A stretch of DNA of 64,000 nucleotides from Amblyomma americanum (taxonomy: Eukaryota > Arthropoda > Arachnida > Ixodida > Ixodidae), in NCBI RefSeq assembly GCF_052857255.1, contig NC_135502.1, positions 159,051,099 through 159,115,098 of the forward strand, read 5' to 3'. The number at the start of each line of letters is the position of its first letter. Within the stretch, counting starts at the first letter, position 1. The translations under genes were made by a program, and so were the position numbers. Of the stretch, positions 57,573 to 64,000 are shown piece after piece. The notes beneath the pieces are model-generated. The model was not told the origin of the DNA, did no database searches, and saw nothing but the letters and a program-made list of their open reading frames with translations.

Positions 57573-58460
57573 CAGTGTTGGCAGTAACGCATTACAAGTA
57601 GCGGCGTTACCGCTAACGCGTTACAGTTTTCAGTTACAGGTGTGACGTTTCTAGTTACGTTTTGTTAAAATTGTGACCTGCTCCGCCCCCTTTTTTAGAT
57701 GAAAAGTGCAGAGAACCTAAAGTCATGTTGTAAATAAACAAAATGTACAGGTGCTCTCGACGACTCTTGTTGCGGCTCGCATGCATGCCGGAATACACCT
57801 GCCCCTAACAGCGCACCCAACTAAAAAAACGACAGGTTAACCATAAAGCACAAAACACTTGCACGAACACGCATTCACACACTTGCCTTCACCTACCTCC
57901 AATTTAAAAACCACTCACACGCTCATCTTTTTAAACAGTGGAAGCATGCGGAGCATTTTGAAACGTCACATTTTTCGCAACTACCTGAAATTTGTTGAGA
58001 GTTCAGCGATGTTTTCGTTGTGAAGCTAAAATTGATGATGAAATGTCATTTTGCGCTTAATGTCACATTCAGAAAATGGCTTCACCATGTGCCACAGAGT
58101 TAGACGCCATCACATGTAACTCTACAGGCAACTTTAAGGCACTATAAGGCTGCTAAGCTCCTGCACATTTGTGCAAAGTATTCTCGTTAAATCAGAATTT
58201 CGCGTAAGATCTTGTTCGCGCTAGAAGTTTTACATGAAATGTGAGCTTTATAAAATAGTTATGGTAAGTTCTTAAGGCGGAGACTGAATAAAATTATTGA
58301 CCATGAAGTAACGGCAAAGAATGTGCGGTACTTTTTTTCGGTAACGGTAACTATAACTCATTACCTTTTTTGTAGGTAATTAGTGCGGCAACACGTTCAT
58401 TTCTTTTGCATAACGAGTAACATATTTAGTTACTTTTTTTCGGGAACGCCTACAACACTG
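57573..58460 (+). mobile_element. Non-autonomous hAT-like transposon, 888 bp
   Basis: Left end CAGTGTTGGCAGTAACGC; right end, on the reverse strand, CAGTGTTGTAGGCGTTCCC. The 8-bp flanks ATTACTTG (57565-57572) and GTTACTTT (58461-58468) match at six positions. A terminal CAGTG and an 8-bp duplication are typical of hAT elements. The interior holds no transposase ORF. Both subterminal zones are dense in GTTAC/GTAAC pentamers, plausible transposase sites. Confidence 0.72.
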
Positions 58461-58483
58461 GTTACTTTTAATGTGCAAGCAAC

Positions 58484-58722
58484 CAAGGTGGCTCAGCGTT
58501 TATGGTGCTCGGCTGCTGAACCGAAAGACGCGGTTTCGATCTCGGCCCCGGCAGTCGCATTTCGTTGGAGTCGAAATTCTAGAGGCCTGTGTACTGCGCG
58601 ATGTCAGTCAATATTGAAAAACCCCAGGCAGTCGAAATTAATTGGACCGCTCTACTACGGTGTTCCTCATAGCCTGAGTCACTTTGGGACGTTAAACCCC
58701 ATAAACCAAACAAAAGCAAAAT
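58484..58722 (+). mobile_element. tRNA-derived tick SINE, full length
   Basis: Head with box A TGGCTCAGCG and box B GGTTTCGATCTC, body (CGAAATTCTAGAGGCCTG), and 3' end TTGGGACGTTAAACCCC followed by ATAAACCAAACAAAAGC. It lies 24 bp downstream of the hAT-like element. Confidence 0.88.
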
Positions 58723-60295
58723 ATAGGAGCGCGCAGATATAGCAGGGTTTTTTTTTCAAAACTGGATCTAGTTGAAACAGATAAGCTATCCTATCGACCC
58801 AAACGCAGAGTGTGTAGGTATAAACCGAATTAAATACTAATAGACAATATGGATAGAATCGTGTTCAGCAAGAATTGAATAATATCACTAATATTCGCGG
58901 AGATAGCGATTATTTGTACCAAGAGATGAATCCTGTCCTGCGGAACGAAGAAGTGTTAGCGGAAGCGCTGCGGTACGGCGATAGAACTTATGGAGTTTGA
59001 GCTACTGCTGCCAAAAGACGTATAGCACCAGGGTGCAGGGAACACAAAGTCCGTATACTAACTTGGTGACTCCCAAATCTAGGAGGGTTTGGACGAACTC
59101 CATTTTTTACTACAATTCGTTACGTGAGGAGAGATATGAGTAGCTTTCGAAAGTGTACCGTGCTCAACCGCCGGGCACGATGACGGCCGACACGAAAGCT
59201 GGGACGTTGACTCATAACTGCTTTGCAGTCGAAGATTCTGTGAATTGCTGCGAATCCGTGGCTTCATTCTCCAAATGCCCTCTCCACTCCTCTCGTAGCC
59301 TGATCGCGCGCACAGCCCGTGTGCTGTACTATTCCCGTCACGCTTCATGTCTGCCACCCGGAAACAGGCGGAATAGAAACTGTACACGAAAGAAGCGCTT
59401 CCCGCGTAATCGTGTTATCGCAGACGGGCCCCAACCTCGGGGACCCCAACTCTGGCGTCCGCCAAGCATCAAATCCTGTTACGCATGCCGGCAAGCTCCC
59501 GTCGCAGATGCGGGCGCCCCTGTGCAGCAGCGACACGCCTTCGCCGCTGAGTATCAGCGTCCAACGACGGTTACAGCGCCGCTAGCTCCTACTGCCACGC
59601 TGCTCAAATACCGATGCCTCAACTGTAGTCCTGTGTTCAGTTAGGCTACCCACGTGCACGTGTGCCTGAAGCCCGTGTGATTGCTACTCGCTTACTACGC
59701 GCACAACGCGGCTCGAGACAGCTCAATTTCACTGCACCATCGATTATACCGGCTGCCGCTGTGATCAGAGCATCCTAGTTAGATGAGGCTCTCTGAACTC
59801 GCGGAGTGGCATATAACTCTGCTACGCGTCGTAGAGACATCCTTGAGGCCCTGTCGTAAAGCATTCGCGGTGGTGATTGATAGCCCAATGGTAGATGGAA
59901 TCACAAAATTAATTCATTTGAATTCGACCACACCAAAAACTTTTCCCCTGTTGGTTGTACATCCCGGGCTGTCCTGCGATTTCTTATCCTTGGTAGTATC
60001 GCGGCCTGAGCCTCTGATCTCGAATTGACGACGAAGCAGCGAAACTGTGCTTTCATATTTGCAGTCTGCACTGTGCTCGCTGTAGTCGCCTTCTTTCCGA
60101 CGGGACTCCAGTGTCAGTGGAATCTGGCTTCAGTGGATACATGCAATTGAAAATAATAACAGACACGCTGAGTAGAATTTATTTTCTCATCGACGATGCT
60201 CGAAGACGGTGCATCTCTATCAACGACCGCAGCCCTGGGACAAGCGACAGTTCTTTCCTTTCAATAAAACGGAGAGTTTAGCTAGTTGGTACATA
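58723..60295. other. Unassigned spacer
   Basis: No recognised gene or repeat. The 163-codon plus-strand open frame at 59153-59644 is Arg/Pro/Ala-rich, without a domain I can name, in a locally GC-rich stretch. It may be chance, or a decayed retroelement or leader. Confidence 0.4.
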
Positions 60296-62460
60296 CCCGT
60301 GAAAATAACAGCGCTGAGACAGGGACAAAGAAGGAAGAAGACAACAGGACCAGCGCTGACTAACAACTGAAAGTATTAGAAAAAAACACGCAAAATATAC
60401 TCCTTCGACAACCAAGAGTGCGTGCGCGACACCAAAAGCCACAGTGATACATCAATCACTTGAGCCAAGATACATTAGTTCACGGTCATGAACTGTTACA
60501 GAGGGGGTGCTCACGCACGAGTCACTGTTTTAATGAATATGAAACGCTTCACTGATTTACCTTGTCAGTTTATCTTTGTGTTTGTTCCTAGTTTTATTAA
60601 AAATGGGGGTACATGATTTTTCAGAAAAATCAGGTTGGTTATTCCGGTGACAGTTCCTCTAATGCAAAGCTAGATTTGAAGACGGAGCCCCATTTAAATA
60701 AGCGTTGTGGTCTCGTAGGCGGGTATTCAAGCACCTTCCAGTTTGACCTATACAGGTCTTCCCGCACGTGAACGGCACTTCATACACAACCCCTTCAGCA
60801 CAAGGGACAAGCCACAGGTCATGCTTTATCTGTCACCCTCTTTTTGTTTTTCTTATTTTCTTTTCCTCTCCCCTGGCTCTTATATCTCTAACGGCCCATA
60901 ATTTGCCGATCTTGTTTGGTGCAGAAAACAGTACATCAATGCCATATCTGCTGCCTACTTGCTTCAAACGGTGTGACGTTTGATGAATGTGCGATAGAAA
61001 AGCAATTTCCTTTTTTTTCAAGGTTCCTGCGAATCATTCAGTTTTACCTTTTTATGTATCTTACTGCAAGCAAGTACTGAGACATCATTTGGAAAGCCCG
61101 CCTGTCTTTGCCTCTGAACCTGCTGATTAAAACTTGTACTGATAGCATGCACGCACGACATGGCAAAGGCAGCACCTAGGCAAGAAACTGCTACTCCACA
61201 TTTAACAACCTTTCAATGCGCCGAACAAGAACAGAGCAAAGGCTTCTCTGATCTCTGTAGAAAGGACCAGCACACGTGATCTGGCTTCGTTGCCAATCTT
61301 ATATCTAAAAATTGCAGCTCATTCCCTTGAGGTTTTTCAAAGGTGAAAGTTAGGCCGTGTCTGCTTTATTTAAAAATATTTAACACCGCATCGACCTGCT
61401 ATTGAAGTCATAGCGTTCCAAAAATCCAAAGTAATCATCCACATATCTGAAAATGCGCTTTGTACTGACACCCAAATTAATTTTAATAGCTTTATCTACA
61501 TAACTGAGAAAGATGCTAGTACAAGAGCCAATTTTTAACCAATGCACACACCCCGTTTTTAACTGTACAAACTCTCTTCCCATTCCATAAAGGTGGACGT
61601 AAGGTAGAACGACAAAAGCTCCAAAAAGGCCCCAACAGAGCTCCCGCATTTTGAAATGAAATCACTTTCGTCATTATCATCTATTATACACTTGCTTACA
61701 TATCGTAGCAGGCTACTGTGCGGAAGTGATTAAAATAAGTCCTCAACATCTATGCTGAACATACTGCACAAACCCGGATTATGACACTTCAAATAGTCAA
61801 CAACAACCAGGGAATTGAACACAATAAACAGATCATAAATTGTTAGTGAACCAAAGTTTTTTGTAAGAAACTTAAAACCTCATATTGCTATCTAGCTCGC
61901 TCTCTAACAACACAGCGGAATGGAACACTGGGCTTATGCGTTTCTCCTGAAAAAAAATACATCCAGACAGTCTTATTCAGCATTCTTAACAGACGAGTGG
62001 AGCAATTGTAGATTCATTTTCCCCATTAACCTCAAGGCTTCTCGCTTTTGCTGTTTAACATGGGCAGGCGATGGTTTAAAGTTCTTTGCGATGGCTACTC
62101 TAGCTTTTTCAGTAAAGAGTTTTTCCGGGAGAATGACAAAATGCTCCTCCTTATCAGAAACAGTCCGCCTCAACTTTTCAGACTGCATGAAATTAACCAA
62201 CGGCGCGAAGTTAAGATTTTTTCTCCGCCCATCCTGAGTCCTTTTCAAAGCATCAACACATTTAATGACGCAGCTAGGCCGCTCCTCTTGCCGGACATGA
62301 CGCGAGATGGACCTTCCAAGAGCCAATTATTCCAATTTGTCAAGCGTCAGCTGGATGCAACACTTCTGACCGAACTTCAGCACTCTCTGGAACCTCTCTG
62401 GCACTCGCTTCCCACCCAGCACCAGTAGCTTCCCTTCGGGAATTGTGGGCTTCTTTTTCG
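60296..62460 (-). mobile_element. Penelope-like retroelement with GIY-YIG domain, decayed
   Basis: Minus strand. The N-terminal part (about 62330-62450) reads RVPERFQRVLKFGQKCCIQL. The next block is SRHVRQEERPSCVIKCVDAL and HFVILPEKLFTEKARVAIAK (61973-62326). The RT core near 61380-61649 has TGCVHWLKIGS and the catalytic FRYVDDYFGFLE. The C-terminal GIY-YIG near 60650-60790 reads GVVYEVPFTCGKTCIGQTGR, then CLNTRLRDH. YVDDY and the attached GIY-YIG are characteristic of Penelope-like elements. Frames change between blocks. The 3' terminal sequence includes ACAGGACCAGCGCTGAC (60347). Confidence 0.82.
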
Positions 62461-62699
62461 TAGGCAACCAAGGGCGGGACGAGTACCAAAGGAAATACAT
62501 GTGCCTGTTTGCCACTTCACACCACTCACGGAAACGCCAGACATGACGCACATCCTGGCCGCATGCTGCCCAAAAGCAAGCCTTGTAAAAAAGATGCTGT
62601 CGCCACCACTCCGAGGATATTATCCGGCACATCCTGCAGCTGTAGCCTATTGTTGGGACTATCATGTCGACGCTGCGAAAAGCCCCTACTGAGCCGAGA
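62461..62699. other. Unassigned spacer
   Basis: A plus-strand frame at 62501-62692 reads TPDMTHILAACCPKASL, faintly like the zinc-ribbon end of some LINE polymerases, but the evidence is too weak for a call. Confidence 0.3.
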
Positions 62700-63390
62700 A
62701 CCACAGGTTTTTCGATCTACTGTCGCCTCAGCTCAGCGGCATCTTCAAGGCGGTACTGTCCCTCTGAATACCACTATGGTACACCCTTAATAACACAGGT
62801 GTTCTTCATGTAGGAATGGAGCAACAACCGCACGTTAACTCTGATGCCAAAAATCTGAGAGCTCTGCAGCAGCTTGTCAACCTGCTCTTCCATCGAGACA
62901 TCCAGCAGAAGAGCCCCGTTTATGGTGAACCGACTACGAATCGGAGCTGATCCCAGCAGTGATCGAATGGCCGCAAAAAGTAAGATGGGATTCCTCTCTC
63001 TTAAAACAACCCCTTTCTCTGTGGGCTCAACCACTACCGGGATCACGACCGTTCGTTGCTTGCGATGACTTACCTACTTGAAGCCCTCGTGGTCGACGTC
63101 AGCCATATCGGCCACTGACTCGTCACCGTCCACGATCGTTGACTGATCCCTCTTAGCGGTGAGGTCTCACTGGACGGGTGGCCATTTTCATGTTCTGGTC
63201 GCTCCAAAGCCTGGGAAGCCATAGCCGCCTCTTCCGAGCCAGCCTCCTTGGATTGGCGTGGTCCCTTTAGACATGCCGGCGCCGGAGCAGCCGTACTCTT
63301 CCCATAGGGAAAAATGTATGGTGGGGCAGCCAGAAAAAGAATGTAAACCAATAGGCGCCTGCCTGCTCCCAACTCCGAGCGCCCCAAAAA
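62700..63390 (-). pseudogene. LINE ORF1, N-terminal part, inverted
   Basis: Minus strand from about 63390 to 62700. A short leader is followed by the ORF1 start (MSKGTTPIQGG in one frame; ACLKGPRQSKEAGSEEAAMA in another), then after frame changes the conserved block VVVEPTEKGVVLRERNPILL, SLLGSAPIRSRFTINGALLL and RVNVRLLLHSYMKNTCVIKG. This block normally lies upstream of the zinc knuckles in the gag-like ORF1 of I/Jockey-group LINEs. Here the knuckles are found on the other strand at 63391-64000. Confidence 0.65.
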
Positions 63391-64000
63391 AATAGATCTG
63401 GGATTCACAAAACACGCAGTTGCAGATTTCACTGAAGCTTCTCCACTGTGTTTTAGATGCCAACGGTTTGGGCACGTGGCCGAAGTTTGCACAAAGGATC
63501 GACGCTGTAAGCGGTGCGGAGGCGACCACGACTTTAAAACCTGCAAGGCCGATTTTGCTTGCCCCAATTGCGGTGGTGATCATCAAGCGAGTTTCGGAGG
63601 CTGCCCCTTTCGTGTAAGCGCCCTGCACCGTCGAATCTCTTTTATTGCTGGTCCAAAAAGCCAATCGACTGAGACGCCTGTCCCAGGATTAGACGAGTTC
63701 CCAGTGTAGGAGTCTGATGTTGTTGCGTTACCCAACAATGCCTCTAAGAGGCCTGAGTCAAGCGAGACGCCAAGGTCCATTGCGCGCCAGTCGGTTATTC
63801 CACCTCGAGCAAAAAGCTTCCATGCTCCTGAGCGACTGGATCACAGCCAGACTAGACGGCAAGGGGACTCTTCTATGCACAAGTGACAAAAAACCAGCTA
63901 CTGCGGCCAAGAGTGTGTCCCCGTCGGCATCTTTTATCGATGTTGTGAGTGCGTTGCGCAAAATAAGGAGCTCAAAAATCAAGGTATGTCTGACCTTCTT
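63391..64000 (+). pseudogene. LINE ORF1, zinc-knuckle part
   Basis: Plus strand. After DLGFTKHAVADFTEASPL come three knuckle-like motifs: CFRCQRFGHVAEVC, CKRCGGDHDFKTC and CPNCGGDHQASFGGCP. They bind nucleic acid in the gag-like ORF1 of I/Jockey-group LINEs. The open frame covers about 63418-63709; a stop at about 63707 is followed by Ser-rich sequence that still looks like the ORF1 C-terminus. The element runs out of the window at 64000, so ORF2 may follow outside. Confidence 0.75.

Noticed and set aside
15619..58722. tRNA-like heads with boxes A and B
   Set aside because: They belong to SINE copies with a conserved body and 3' end; none folds as a complete tRNA with an acceptor end.
59153..59644. 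163-codon plus-strand open frame as a host gene
   Set aside because: Low-complexity Arg/Pro/Ala composition, no domain, and open frames also exist on the opposite strand.

Overview
The window looks like a repeat-dense intergenic region of a hard tick (Ixodidae) genome. The best evidence is eight copies of one tRNA-derived SINE that match the tick Ruka-type SINE as I remember it: a box A/box B head, a conserved body and a tail related to 'CGTTAAACCCC'. The surroundings (CR1/Jockey-like, I-like and RTE-like LINEs, Gypsy LTR elements, Penelope-like elements) also fit an arthropod. The species is inferred, not proven. I found no convincing single-copy host gene, no structural RNA gene and no CRISPR array. 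Almost everything recognisable is mobile DNA, mostly decayed.

Region by region. 845-4628 and 11938-13818 are two halves of one 96-bp-period satellite. They are separated by a complete 7.3-kb DNA transposon (4629-11937) with imperfect terminal inverted repeats, a GCC target duplication and repeated GACGTCC-type subterminal motifs. It carries a broken tnp2-like (CACTA/EnSpm-type) transposase and a second, spliced gene resembling DUF4806 proteins. 13819-20550 holds LINE fragments and SINEs. 20551-25347 is a LINE whose ORF1 begins with a canonical 2A ribosome-skipping motif and is preceded by 2.7 in-frame copies of a 306-bp unit; it sits inside the reverse transcriptase of an older I-like LINE, whose RNase H half resumes at 25355. 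26790-29515 has a Penelope fragment, a LINE tail, a 207-bp dimer and a Gypsy fragment. 29521-34007 is an unbroken tetranucleotide array, (CTGC)7 then about 1,115 perfect CTAC units.

34865-40250 is a Gypsy gag region split by a minus-strand LINE that carries a decayed 2A motif. 40262-40805 is a foldback. 43497-49750 is a Gypsy element on the minus strand (gag, protease, RT-RNase H, integrase), interrupted by an RTE LINE with an 8-bp target duplication and missing nearly all of its 3' LTR. 49770-53395 is a LINE on the minus strand with a 119-bp hairpin insertion. 54726-57260 has inverted RTE copies around a SINE. 57573-58460 is a non-autonomous hAT-like element. 60296-62460 is a Penelope-like element with a GIY-YIG domain. 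62700-64000 is a LINE ORF1 whose 5' part is inverted relative to the rest.

Working together: the only multi-gene unit that looks functionally organised is the 4629-11937 transposon (transposase plus DUF4806-type partner between matching ends). Its transposase is dead in this copy, but the spliced partner gene is open and phase-consistent over the four exons I could find.
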